Part shown: positions 23,798 through 34,697 of the stretch, in pieces | Layout of the letters: each line of letters opens with the position of its first letter | Position numbering within the stretch: the first letter of the stretch is position 1 | NCBI GenBank assembly: GCA_019925795.1 | Contig: CM034314.1 | Coordinates: 92,995,264-93,059,263 of the forward strand | Reading direction: 5' to 3' | Length of the DNA: 64,000 nucleotides | Source of the DNA: Dendrobium chrysotoxum | Taxonomy: Eukaryota; Streptophyta; Magnoliopsida; Asparagales; Orchidaceae | The notes under the pieces: generated by a model | The model's database searches: none | The model's input: only the letters and a program-made list of their open reading frames with translations | Told to the model about the DNA's origin: nothing | Translations under genes and position numbers: made by a program

Positions 23798-24540
23798 ATG
23801 TCTGATAACTCTTCCATCCTTCCATCTCCCTCTGGGAAGCACACAAACCCTTTTTCCTCTCTCTTTGCTTCTCCAAAGCTTTTTATGGGCCTCTCTTCAA
23901 AGAGCTTCTTAGACACTGAGGCTTCCATGAGTCCAACTTCCATTCTTGAGACCAAGCCCTTCTCTGTCGTTGGCAGCCATAACAGAAAATCTTATTGGGG
24001 CAGTGGAGACTCAAGAGCCATAGGCCTAGGCATAGTTGATGCTCTCACTAAGGAAAAGTCTGAGAAGAAAAGCGTCAACCAAAGTAGTAGGATGGTGCTA
24101 TTTGGATCACAACTAAAGATTCAGATCCCGCCGGTACAATCCAACTCCATTTCACCAACTGGCTCTGTTGAGTCTCCGCATACTCCAATTGAATTTGGTA
24201 TAAAGAACAAAAATTCTCAGCTAGCTCTGCATTCTCCTGTGAGTTTGGTCGGTGAAGTGAGACCTCCTTCACCGAGACTCTTCACAGGGCCCCTTTCTCC
24301 AAGGGAGCTGGAGCTTTCGGAGGACTACACCTGTGTGATCTCTTATGGGCCGAATCCGAAGAAGACTCATATCTTTGACAATTGTATTTTGGAGAGCTGC
24401 GGCGACGGATTCGTGGCTTCGAAGAAGGAAAATAGGTTCTCAACTGAACAGAGCTCAGGGTATTCTTCAGAAGATTTCTTAAGATTCTGCCATGCTTGCA
24501 GGAAAAGCCTTGCACAGGGAAAGGACATTTTCATGTACAG
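23798..24540 (+). CDS. FCS-like zinc finger (FLZ/DUF581) protein, exon 1
   Basis: This exon encodes the first 247 codons and two bases of the next. FLZ proteins are small plant-specific adaptors; several family members bind SnRK1 kinase subunits through the FLZ finger. The start is secure because a TGA stop lies directly upstream in frame. The N-terminal 220 residues are Ser/Pro-rich and probably disordered, with family-like short motifs (SPTSILETKPFS near residue 46 and a Gly-rich 'AIGLGIVDAL' near 74). Around residue 178 'EDYTCVISYGPNPKKTHIFD' is typical of the group. The finger begins near residue 226 with DFLRFCHAC (Cys231, Cys234) and LAQGKDIFMYR. The exon ends TACAG before GTAGGG, a good donor. 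Full protein length is 281 aa with exon 2, within the family range. I infer the SnRK1 link from the family only. Confidence 0.93.
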
Positions 24541-25254
24541 GTAGGGTGGTAATCTCAACCTATGTCAATTTTTTTTTTCTGTTTTTCATGTTATTAAATG
24601 CTGTTCTTGTTCATGGTTGTTTAGTATCTGTTTGCTGTTCTGTTACTGAGCATGATGCATGAGTTAAAAAGTAATTGTGGCTTAGAAAAGGCTTTATTCC
24701 AGTTCATGTGATTATAATCTGAGCTTATGCTTCGTTTCTTATCAATGATTTATGTAATATTCCACTATGTTCATCTAGATTTCATATGTTTGCGGACATC
24801 ATATAGAAAGAAAAAAAAAGACTTTATTCAGCATATATTGAGCTTAAATTCCCTCTTGAATTTCTCTACTTTTTCATGAGTTATAAGATATACTTTTCTA
24901 TTTTATGAAATAACAATCATGGCAATTGTAGATAGTCATACTTTGCAAGATCAAAAAACTACTGTCTTGGGAAAAAAAGATATTTGTCTGTAAACTTTGC
25001 GCACAAGCTATACTCTCATTCCATTTTTCGCCGTCGTTATATCAGATTATTTTGCAGTTCACTCTACTCTTAAACCTTTTTTTATCAGAAGTTCAAACAT
25101 CTAACTGTTCATTTGCTTATACCTTTTTTTGTTAAATTAAAGAGAAACTTCTTGAGTTTTGGAGTTCACCGACTCAAAGAGCTAAGATGATGTATGTGAA
25201 TCTCAATGAAGATGAAATATTTGATGTGCTACAACTGTTGCTTTTTGTTTGTAG
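24541..25254 (+). other. FLZ gene intron, 714 bp
   Basis: GT (GTAGGG) to AG (TTTTTGTTTGTAG) with a T-rich 3' end. It interrupts an AGA arginine codon after its second base, in the middle of the zinc finger. Removing it joins MYR to GERAFCS in frame. Confidence 0.9.
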
Positions 25255-25357
25255 AGGTGAGAGAGCATTCTGCAGCCATGAATGCCGTCAGCAAGAGATG
25301 ATTTCTGATGCAGAGGAAACTGAGAGTTGCTTTGAAGACCTTTTGGATCTTTTCTAG
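25255..25357 (+). CDS. FLZ protein, exon 2 (C-terminus)
   Basis: Exon 2 completes the finger with AFCSHECRQQEM, supplying Cys254 and Cys258. The ligand pattern is therefore C-x2-C-x19-C-x3-C, the FCS-like finger arrangement. A short acidic tail (EETESCFEDLLDLF) ends at a TAG at 25,355-25,357. The two exons together give 846 bases including the stop, a whole number of codons. Nothing suggests a broken gene. Confidence 0.93.
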
Positions 25358-25805
25358 GAGCCAACCTTAGGTAGCAGAGAGAGGAATAGCTCCTTGTTTT
25401 TGTTTGTTGCTCTTCTCTTTATTTGTCTTGGTAGTAAATATGATTGGGTGGTGATTAGTTCCTCCTTATGGTAATTATCTTAACAATAGCGCTTCATTAT
25501 GTATCTTTTGTGGGTGTTTTTGTGTTACATCTAATCCTTTGTCTTCAATTAAGTGGCTGTTATTGGACTTTTCTCCACAGTTTTTGGCTGAAAAAAAAGT
25601 TAAGAATTGTGTGCTTTAGGTTGATTTTTACTTATTTTTGCTTTGAATGTTTACCGTAAAAGTTTTTCTTAGCCTTTTATTATAAATTTTTTTTTATGTC
25701 CAATATATGATTTTTTATTTTTATTAAATGAGCATAATCCTGATTATCTTCTGTAGTCATTGGCCAGCTGATGAGCACTGTATCTAATGTAATATTTAAT
25801 AAAAA
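25358..25805 (+). other. Probable FLZ 3' UTR and flank
   Basis: T-rich sequence after the stop, typical of a plant 3' UTR. An AATAAA occurs at about 25,797-25,802 and could be a distal polyadenylation signal. The 63-codon frame at 25,468-25,659 is an accident of the T-rich sequence. Confidence 0.5.
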
Positions 25806-25972
25806 AATATTTTTCTGAATATAAATTTTCTTATTTTTATTTTATATTAAAATATAAATAAAAGAAGAATACAACAGCAACATCAAATTTTCATCCCATT
25901 GAGTGGGTTGGCATAAATAAAATAAGAACAAAAAAATAAAATGTAAATATAGTTAGTATGTAACTGAGATGA

Positions 25973-26112
25973 GTGCTTTCTTTGGAATGATTTTTTTATT
26001 ATTTTGGAAATTAGTTTTTGGATATAAAAATTAAATTTAAAATTTTTATATTAAAAAATTATTTTAAAAAATAGTAAAAAATTTATTTTAAAAATAAGTA
26101 AGAAAGCTGTAG
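25973..26112. mobile_element. Tourist-like MITE, copy 9 (degraded)
   Basis: The left end GTGCTTTCTTTGGAATGA is weakly family-like, and the core 'TTAAAAAATTATTTTAAAAAATAG' survives. The right terminus has partly expanded ('AAGTAAGAAAGCTGT') and lacks the final GCC. No duplication is visible. Confidence 0.55.
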
Positions 26113-26493
26113 TTACTAATAAAAAATATATAATGCTTATGGGCTTTAGAGGAGAAGTGTGTGTATCTCATGCAGGTTGATTACAGGTCTTGATATATAA
26201 TAGAGATGCCAAAAATTTTATGGGGTTTTGTCTGAAACAACCAATTGTCCATATCTAAGCACCCTACACACTTAGAATTCGACCAATTAAATCATTGTAA
26301 TGAGCAAAAGTTGATAGAGAAATTGTTACAATCTTTTTATTCTAATAAGATTATAAGAACTCTCGCTATGCTTACATTTTCTATCTAAAAATTATTGGAG
26401 GGGGGTTGCCAATTAGTCTTGTAGGACATACAGTTTTCATGAGGGTCATCTTTTAAAATCCCAAGGACATTAGCTTTCACTAGTATCCGCATT
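26113..26493. other. Intergenic, nothing recognised
   Basis: No gene or repeat ends could be supported. Confidence 0.5.
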
Positions 26494-26496
26494 TTA

Positions 26497-26626
26497 GATT
26501 TCATTTGGGACAGTTTTTTTTTTACTTTCTAAATGAGTTTTTTAGTACAAAAATTATTTGAACTAAAAAATGTTTGTATTAAAAAATTATTTTAAAAGTA
26601 GTAGGAAAGTTGTCTCAAACAGAGCC
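26497..26626. mobile_element. Tourist-like MITE, copy 10
   Basis: A 130-bp element with left end GATTTCATTTGGGACAG and inverted right end GGCTCTGTTTGAGACAA. The flanks are TTA and TCA, a duplication with one change. The palindromic core is intact. Confidence 0.8.
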
Positions 26627-27954
26627 TCAGAAATCAGATCAATTGTTTCAATAATCATATATAAAACATCGATAATCAAATGCATTGTATGGATTATAAA
26701 AAAATTATGGCCAACCATAGGACCTTAAGTTCTCATTTAAATTAAGCCAAAAAGGATATACCTACAATAAATTTTGAATATAAATTTTATTTTAGGGACT
26801 AAACAAACTCTAAATAATACAAAATTATTTTCAAAATGATTGTATCATTAAGACAATTATAAAGATATTAACACCATTTGAATTTGAGTACATTGGCCTA
26901 AACTATCCAAAATAGCTCAAAATTAAACTTCCCTCGCATACTCCCTTCCCTTCATACACTAATATGTAGTTGATTGTTGACGCTTCTACCACCACCACAC
27001 CATTGGTTGTTGGGAGGCTAATTAACAAACAAACCTTTAAGAAAGGTCTTACCACGAGCAATCACTTCATAATGTAACACTACAAGAAGAAACATCAAAT
27101 TTTGAATACCTAAAATCTCTCCAAATCTTTTGATTCATGGGTCAGATTGTGCCATATGATTGCCATCAATGAGGTAAATATTTTTATCATTACTATTTTT
27201 ATTGCCCAAAACTTAATCTCTAAATTTTTTCAAAGAATTTGATATGTTAACTTTGTTGGATTTTTAGTATCAAAATCTACAATGTGATATATTTTGTTCA
27301 ATGATTATGTATTTTACAAGTAATAGCCACCATGTAACCAACTACCAGCCAGTTGCCCAACCTAATCCCAACTCGATCAAGCCGATTGACACACCCAATG
27401 AGATAAAATTGTTCAATCACTTTATAATCAAGGGAAGGGGTAGTAGGGTGCATCCATTGTTGATAATAGCACGGAATATTTTGATTTAATAATGATTAAT
27501 GATAAAAGGGTCAACTACTTGTAGCCACATATCAACTTCTAATCATTCAATCCTCTTTCGTTGAATAGGTTGTCTGTCTTGTCCATCTTCACCATCAACT
27601 TTTTTTTGTAATTTAAGAGAATAAATCATAAATGCCTCTTATTTCCTCTAACTACTCATGAATTCTTAGTAGTTCAAGTACCCTTTCTTTCAAAATAGAG
27701 ACAATTCCAAACTATCTTTATTGCCTGTTAATTTTATGTTGTTTAGACTCTTTTCTTCCAGGAGAAGGATTGCCTTAATCATCCATATCATCAGCTAATA
27801 TGTGACTAAATTAATGCCACTCACATATTATTCCTTTTTTTAAACAAAAATCTATTATTTAGAATACCCCATCAAATATTTTCAGAATGGCTACCTGTTT
27901 CACATTTGATAAATAGATGTTGTGATGGAAATTAATGGAATCACTCATTAAAAA
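26627..27954. other. Intergenic, no gene seen
   Basis: 'CACTACAAGAAGAAAC' at 27,078 looks like a CACTA-type end, but no matching opposite end was found. The 62-codon plus frame at 27,301-27,489 has no domain. Confidence 0.45.
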
Positions 27955-28730
27955 TTGCTGTGTTAAAAAATTTGCAATTGTAGAGTGTATTTATTGTTTG
28001 AGCTTTATGCAAAAAACCATAATGCACAAATAAATTTTCTTAGATATGAGAATTCTAACCGAAAAGAATTCAAAATGGAAAAAAACTATGGGACTTGATC
28101 CGGTTATTATAATCCACCATATAATAAAAGATACAATAATCCTCCCTTTCTTGCAATTAAAAAAAAATGGAGGTTTATTCGCAATTTGACAATAACTACC
28201 TGATCCCATTGTAGATATTATAGAAATTAGATGTATATAAGCAAACAGTTAAGATCCACCAGTATGGTTATATGTTAATTGCCAAGCAGAAATAATATAT
28301 GATGACAAAACTTTGATGATGGTGACGGCAATTGCTAATAGTAGCCATCGGCCGGGATCATTTAGAAAATATAGTAGAATTTTTAAGCAATTTCAACTCC
28401 TAAATTTTCCCTCTCTTAGCCTTTTTGAGAGTGACATTTTAATAAATCCAAAACACTCCATCAAACGGTATAAAAGGTTCATTTTGATGATGTCATAATC
28501 AAATGATCTTTGGCCCATTGAATGTCTCATCAAGCCGCTTGATTTAAATATAATCATGCAAGATTTAGATATCATTTTTTTCTCTCAATTAATGTTTTGA
28601 AGGTTCTAAGTATGTTTCATGCGTTTGATTTGAGCTCTTTTGAAATCGAAGTCCGAATGGTCTTAATTTATTTCCAAAAATTTTAATTCAAATGCTGTCT
28701 TTAGATTCATCTCGATTATCTGAAATTTCT
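27955..28730 (-). repeat. LTR-family copy 3 (partial)
   Basis: Read on the minus strand this repeats the landmarks of copies 1 and 2: 'CAAGCGGCTTGATGAGAC' near 28,535, a TATA-like stretch near 28,470, and the 3' block with 'AAGAAAATTTATTTGTGC' near 28,035. It ends close to 27,958 with the same 'AAATTTTTTAACACAG' style terminus. It is shorter than copy 2. No flanking duplication was found. Confidence 0.5.
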
Positions 28731-29460
28731 GGAGACCTCACAAATAAGTAACTACCCTGTTTTAGCCATCTTCTAATCAGCCATACATTTGAATGATAAT
28801 AATCTGCACAAATAGACAAGAAGATCACAGAATCTCTTGACAGGAATTCTCCCCTAATTAACATCAATGTGTATCTAAAACCCTTCAATTAAAATAAGAA
28901 ATCATTGACTATTACTTCTGCATCAAAAGCAACTTAATGGGTTTCATTAATCAAACTTCAAAGATTAGCACAACTGTTGAAAAGAGAAATAGAAAAGCAT
29001 TAAACCTTTAAATCTTTAGAGGTAATAAAGAAGTTTCAATATTCTTTGCTTCTTCAGTGAATAGAAAAACACTACTAATGTTGGATCTCAGCAGGGAATT
29101 GTGTTATAAAAAGAGGAAGTTCTTTAAATGTGGGTGTCAGATGATCACTAATTGAGCTTTGGACAGACTACCTTTACTCTTAAGCAGAGCAGCTGAGGTG
29201 GGTATTCAACCAGCTGGGTGGTGGACCAGGTATCTTAGACTTTACTCAGACCGGGTCAACCGAATAAAAAAATGTCTTGTATTGCATTAGGTCTTCTGGC
29301 CTAACATGCTCACGAAAAAAAATGAACGAACAGGTTAGTATTCAAGCTCATTTTTAACATTTGAATGAATATTTAAATTGTTCATGCCCTACTTACAAAA
29401 TCAACCCATCATAGCTCACTCACAACTCCAGGAAATCTAAGACTAGTAGCATTCCAAAGC
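28731..29460. other. 3' flank of the SDE3-like gene
   Basis: This lies just downstream (on the minus strand) of the helicase stop codon and should hold its 3' UTR. I could not place a polyadenylation signal with confidence. No other gene was seen. Confidence 0.5.
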
Positions 29461-30042
29461 CTAATCACCCCACCCTGTGGGCGTGAAGGCCATACCCTTC
29501 CATTCATGTTTCTTCTTCTGTGGAATGGAGTCTTCACGGCCAGCTCCATCAAAATTGTTTGTTTCATTCTTCATTTCTGCTTCAGTAGATCTGTAAGGGT
29601 CAATGGAAGAACCATTCCAAGCAGAATTATCAGCACTATCACGGTAAATGGAAGAATCATTCCAAGCAGAATTATCAGCACTGTCATATTTATCAGAATT
29701 AAATTTGGAGCCCTGTTTCAGCAATTCTCCCTCGTTAGGGTACTGAACAGCTTCCTCCCATTCAACATCGTTGTTGTATTGCTTTGAAGCTTCTTCGTTA
29801 TATTCATCATCTTTGTTGTTATATTGTTCTGAGGCTTCGTCACCCCATTCAACTTCTTTGGACTTCTTTAATGGGTCTTCTCCCCATTCAACTCCTTTGG
29901 AATTTGGTTTTTCAATGTCATGTGGAAGAATAGGAGGTGAAAACTGATCGGGAGAAACTTGCCTCTCCAAGGAAGGAAGAGGGCAGCCCTGATAGGAACC
30001 ATTATCTACACAATGCCTCAATAGCTTCTCCCAGTAAGGATC
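29461..30042 (-). CDS. SDE3: SDE3-like RNA helicase, last exon (Argonaute-hook tail)
   Basis: This exon encodes the last 193 residues and a TAG stop. It begins DPYWEKLLRHCVDNGSYQGC, the conserved block that directly follows the helicase core in plant SDE3 proteins, so it continues the exon at 63,063. The acceptor (CTTCCTTTTTTTCAG then GATCC) is strong and in the correct phase. After residue 30 the tail is acidic and low in complexity, with Trp-Gly motifs at residues 53-54 (VEWGED), 66-67 (VEWGDE) and the end (GWGD), plus two SAWN repeats. In Arabidopsis SDE3 a WG/GW-rich C-terminus binds AGO proteins. I infer the same role here. The plus-strand frame at 29,506-29,787 is its shadow. Confidence 0.88.
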   Translation of the reverse strand, partial: DPYWEKLLRHCVDNGSYQGCPLPSLERQVSPDQFSPPILPHDIEKPNSKGVEWGEDPLKKSKEVEWGDEASEQYNNKDDEYNEEASKQYNNDVEWEEAVQYPNEGELLKQGSKFNSDKYDSADNSAWNDSSIYRDSADNSAWNGSSIDPYRSTEAEMKNETNNFDGAGREDSIPQKKKHEWKGMAFTPTGWGD

Positions 30043-30711
30043 CTGAAAAAAAGGAAGAGAAAAAGCCAGTCAAGAGCGTTCGAGTCAAGTTGTTTTTTAT
30101 AAAAAAAAAAGGATCATTTTAGATTTCAAATTAGTTAGATTTATTTTGGGATCAATGCAATAAAATTTAATTATTCATACATTGTACTCATCTCAAAGAA
30201 AATTCAATAGTTTTAAAATCCATTTTGATCAATCATTGGTCAGGCCCTTCTGATACAAAAAATGTTCCTATTTACCAAAATAATTCCATCAAAATAACAG
30301 AGGACCGGGAAATTTATTTCAGCTTCAGCAAAAAGAAAATCTGCTCTAAACTACCACAAGCCCTTTGGCAGGACTAGCATTGCCTTTCATTTTAAAAGAG
30401 TAGAGTTGATATTATCCCAAGTGCTACTAGAATTTCAAGAGAATAAAAGGATTTTTTGAATTTTAAAGCAATTTCTTTCCCATAAAAAATCCTCACTAAT
30501 GTAAGGAATAAAGTACTAAACGATAGAAGAATACAAAGTCGACAATTAAAAACCACTTTTGTTTCTTTTAGTACACGAAGGTTCTCCATAAGAATATTCA
30601 AAACAGAATCCCACACGAAATTTATTTCAGGGATAAATCATTTTCTTTTCCAAGTCTTAATCCATGGCAGGGGCAGCAAGACTAAAATGAATTGCCAATA
30701 AGACAATAGTG
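30043..30711. other. Intron sequence before the chromovirus
   Basis: No element ends or coding character seen. The short frames here are accidental. Confidence 0.5.
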
Positions 30712-31284
30712 TGATAGGAATCCGATTTCCAGTAAAAAAAAAAACAGTAACAACGAAGAGAAAACACAGCAGAAATCAACAAGAAAAAAATGAGATAATG
30801 GGCTAATTTTATTGATATCGGGATAACAAATCAAGATACAAGTTGATCTACTATTCGAGAGGTAGATCGACTCTCCACAAACCCTAGGCGCTGCTAGGAA
30901 TAACTCTAAAGAAAATTACTCCAAAACGCACAATACCACAATGAAAATAAAACTTAAATACCTAATTAATCATAAATAAACCTTTCTAATTCCCTCCCAA
31001 ATCTGAATTCAAATCAGACCTCTTTCCCTAAATCAACTTGCATAATTCCTCACAAATTTGAATTCAAATCAGCCCTCTTTCCCTAAATAAATCTTCCTAA
31101 GTTTCTTCCAATTTTGGTTTTCTATGGTAAGTAATTAAAGGTAGAATTAATCCGCTTTGAGCCCCCCTCTCCTTGTCTGTCGCCCATAGTAGTGGGGCCC
31201 ACAAGGCTCTTCTACATGCCAGCTACACCGGGCCCCCTTATTGGGGCTAGGTTGATTGGCTGGACAGGCTCGGCCAGTCCATCA
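30712..31284 (-). repeat. 3' LTR of the chromovirus
   Basis: Read on the minus strand it runs from TGATGGACTGG to GGATTCCTATCA. It matches the right-hand LTR along its length, including the 'TTGATCTACTATTCGAGAG' and 'AAACCCTAGG' blocks. The 'TTTGAATTCAAATCAG' unit is repeated, two copies here. Confidence 0.88.
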
Positions 31285-31306
31285 ATACTCCCCTCCCAAA
31301 GAGCCA
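31285..31306 (-). other. Polypurine tract
   Basis: On the minus strand CTTTGGGAGGGGAG lies just before the 3' LTR, the expected place of the plus-strand primer. Confidence 0.75.
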
Positions 31307-31929
31307 CCTTGTTCTCAAGGTGGAATGAAAGAAACTGTTGTTGAATCATTCGGTACGGTTCCCATGTTGCTTCATAGTGGGGCAGATTCTTCCACTCAAT
31401 TAGCACTTCTCTAGCTCCTCCGATTGTCAAGCAAACTCCTCTCACTTCCATTAGCTCCAGTATAACTCCATTTCTTCTGTTAAGGTCATCGACAACATCG
31501 CAAATGGATTGTGGTCGTCAATAACTTTCAGCTGGGACACATGGAATACTAGGTGTGTGGCGGAAGTAGGGGGTAGCTACAAACGATACGACACGGCACC
31601 AATCCTCTCCACAACCTCATAAGGACCATCATACCGTGGAGATAACTTTTCCTTTCTTCTTCGAGCTAAGTCTTCTGTCTGTAGGATCATATCTTCAAAT
31701 ACACCTTATCACCCACCTTGAACTGAACATCCCATCTATGCCCGTCAGCCTGCTTCTTCATAATTTGTTGTGCCCTCAGTAGGTGCCCATTTAGCTCTCC
31801 CAATATCCTATCACGTTCCTCCAACTGTTGTTCCACTGATGAAACTAGAAGAGCTCTTGGTCCTGTAGTATACCATGTGAGGAAGGTCTCTTCCATAAAG
31901 GATTTTGAAGGGTGTAGTCTATGCTGCAC
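31290..31929 (-). pseudogene. Integrase C-terminus and chromodomain (fragmented)
   Basis: 31,687-31,929 reads LEERDRILGELNGHLLRAQQ, then a KVGDKVYLK stretch, the usual GPY/F-region part of Gypsy integrases. 31,290-31,451 reads VLIEWKNLPHYEATWEPY and continues to FHLENKV, the three-strand and helix pattern of a retroelement chromodomain, which in the family targets integration to heterochromatin. The two pieces are in different frames, so the polyprotein is broken. Confidence 0.85.
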
Positions 31930-32620
31930 TATGGTAGGATGTATTGTACTAGTACTCAGCCCAAGGTAACCATTTTACTCAGGTCTTAGGTATTTCTGAT
32001 ACAAAAGATCTCAAATAAGTTTCCACAATCCTGTTCACCATATTGGCTTGCCCATCGATCTATGAATGGTATGCTGTACTTTTCTTCAAAATGGTCCACT
32101 GCATCCAGAATAGCCCTCTCCAGAAGTGGCTCAAAAAGACCTTGTCTCTATCTGACACTATGAACTCCGGAATTCCATTTAGGCATACCAACTCTCAAAT
32201 AAATGTTGTTGCCACTGAAATTGTCATGTATGGGTGTCACAGGGAAATGAAGTGGGCATACTTGCTCAACTTATCCACTATTATCAAAATCACCAAAAAC
32301 CCCTCCGATTTTGGCAAACCTTCAATGAAATCCATTGTTATATTTTCCCACACCTAGGGTAAAGCTAGAGATTGTAGAAGTTCTCCTGGAGCCATTGTCA
32401 TATATTTATGCCTCTGACAGATATCGCAGCTGGCCACTATCTCCACATCTTTTTGCATTCCAACCCAATACAATTCTACTGCCAGCCTATGATAGGACTC
32501 TATACCCCGAGTGCCCTCCTATGGCACTACCATAAAACCCCCGTAGCAAGTGGGGTACATATGGCCATTCCTTGATATCACTATTCACCCCTGGTATAAT
32601 AATCTCTGATTGACTAAGGT
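31930..32620 (-). pseudogene. Integrase core (fragmented)
   Basis: Minus-strand translation gives, in order, a zinc-binding piece (ASCDICQRHK), TMDFIEGLPKS, VDKLSKYAHF, GIPEFIVSDRDKVF (with an acidic catalytic position), DGQANMVNRIVETYLR and KWLPWAEYQYNTSYH. These are the standard landmarks of a Gypsy integrase. In-frame stops and frame changes lie between them, so it is not functional. Confidence 0.85.
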
Positions 32621-32686
32621 ATAGCCTAGATGACTATCCTTATTCCTCAATAAACCTCTCCTGATTTTCTCCAATCCTTCATCTTG

Positions 32687-33100
32687 CTAACTTTCCTTTC
32701 TCAATGTCTCCCAGTCAACAACTAAGGGAATAGACAGTATCATCATGTGGGGCTCCCCCATACACCTAAATAACCCATCTGCAGTCTTGTTCTTTATACC
32801 TGGTCGATATTGGATCTCGAAATCATAACCCAGCAATTTCAAAAGCCACCTATGATTTTCCTCTGTAACCATCATTGCTCCAGAAGAAATTTTAAGCTTC
32901 TTTGATCAGTCATGGCAATGAAGTATCGCCCCAACAGTAAGGGTCGCCACTCCTAGATGGCCAGCATAATCGTCATCAACTCCCTCTCGCAGACTAACTT
33001 GAGCCTCGCCCTAGCAGTCAACACCTAACTATTGGTCTTTGGTCCTGCATAAGTACAGCTCCTAGCCCATACCCCGAAGCATCCATCTACACCACAAAAG
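32687..33100 (-). pseudogene. RNase H region (fragmented)
   Basis: Contains HRWLLKLLGYDFEIQYRPG followed by KNKTADGLFR, the conserved end of the Gypsy RNase H domain (normally ...N.VADALSR). Upstream bases are out of frame. Confidence 0.8.
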
Positions 33101-33101
33101 G

Positions 33102-33890
33102 CTAGCTGAAGTAGAGCAGGGCTAACACTAGCACGTTGGTCATCGCCTTCTTCAACTCCTTAAAGGCCTTAGTAGCTATTTCGCCCCAATTGAAATTATC
33201 CATCTTTAGTGGTTCAGTCAAAGGTCGGGCTATTAAACTGTATCGCTTCACAAACTTTTTGTAGTAGTCTGCAAGCCCCAAAAACCATCTCAACTCCCTT
33301 AAACTCTTGGGTATTGGCCACCTCAGCATGGCCTCGATTTTGCTCTGGTTAGCTGCTACTGCTTCCTATGATACCATGTGCCTCAAATACTCCACTCTAA
33401 GCTGGGCGAATGAGCACTTCTTCAAATTGGCAAATAAGTGGTGGTCCCACATAGTGGATAACACCAATCTCAAGTGTTTTAAGTGCTCCTCCTTAGTCCT
33501 ACTGTAAATCAAAATATCATCAAAGATGGCTGACACAAACCTCTGCAGATATGGCTGGAATACCTTGTTCATCGGGGACTGGAAAGTAGCTGGAGCATTA
33601 GTGAGGCCAAAAGACACCACTAAAAACTCGTAGTGTCCCTCATGAGTCCTAAATATCGTCTTGGGAACATCCTTGGGCCTCATCCAAATATGATGGTATC
33701 TTGACTTCAGATCAATCTTCGAGAAAAACACCGCTCCAAAAAGCTCATCCAACAACTCATCAATTACTGAAATAGGAAACTTGTATGGCATAGTCTTCTT
33801 GTTCAACGCTCGATAGTCTACGCAGAACCTCCAACTGCCATCTTTCTTTTTCACTAATAACATTGGACTGGAAAATGGACTAACACTGGG
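33102..33890 (-). pseudogene. Reverse transcriptase (two frames)
   Basis: 33,366-33,863 carries LLVKKKDGSWRFCVDYRALN, the PISVIDELLDEL stretch, FSKIDLKSRYHHIWM, then FGLTNAPATFQ and the catalytic FDDILIYS (an F-DD form of YxDD). 33,102-33,329 continues with PKSLRELRWFLGLADYYKKF, the thumb/connection start, in another frame. The active-site residues survive although the frame is broken. Confidence 0.92.
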
Positions 33891-34421
33891 TCAAATGATC
33901 CCTGCCTCCACCATCTCCCTGATCGATCTCTCGATCTCATCCTTTTGGATTTGAGGATAATGATACGGACGAACACTGATAAATGAGACTCCTTCCTTCA
34001 AGATGATAGCATGCTCGTGTTCCCGTCGAAGAGGCAACCCCTAAACTGGTTGTAACATCTCTTGATACTATTGTAGGAGTGGCTGAACCATGTTTGGTGC
34101 TTCTATCTTCTCCTCATCCTCTTCTCCTTCCAAACTATGTAGCTCCACCAAAAATCTCACTCCTTCACCCTGGATTGCCCTCACCATGATTTTGAGTGAA
34201 ACTATAATTTTAGATAAGCTAGGATCCCCTCTAATAACCACTCCTCCCTCAACCTTGAACTCTTAGAGCCTTCCAATCAATATTAGTCTTCCCCAACTTC
34301 TGCAACCACTTCATTCCCAGTATCACATATGTGCTCCTCAAATCCAATGGTTGAAAGTCTTCCAATACCTGAACCTCTAGAAGGATTAGGATCACCCCTT
34401 TGCAAATTCTTCTACTCATCT

Positions 34422-34643
34422 CTACTTTTCATGTTCCCAACATATCCCAAACTGCCCCATGTCCACTAATTTCAGTCCCAACTGATCCACCATCTTGATG
34501 GAAATGAAGTTGTGGGTAACTCCACTATCCACCAATACTACCACCTCCTGATGCCCGATCTTCCCTTTAGCCTTCATGATGTGATTCTTCAATGTGAACC
34601 CAACCACTGAGTTAAGGGATACCTCTATAATATCTAAGTGCAC
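34422..34643 (-). pseudogene. Retroviral-type aspartic protease (fragment)
   Basis: VVVLVDSGVTHNFIS is the protease active-site loop with Asp-Ser-Gly. It is followed by a helix with LGLKLV. The frame ends early compared with the usual domain. Confidence 0.8.
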
Positions 34644-34697
34644 GTGAACATCTTCCCCCTCTGCAGCATCTTCCTCCTCATCGCAGATTATTAGGAC

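Noticed and set aside
27078..27100. CACTACAAGAAGAAAC as the end of a CACTA element
   Set aside because: No inverted partner end or 3-bp duplication was found.
29506..29787. 93-codon plus-strand frame
   Set aside because: Shadow of the last SDE3 exon on the opposite strand.
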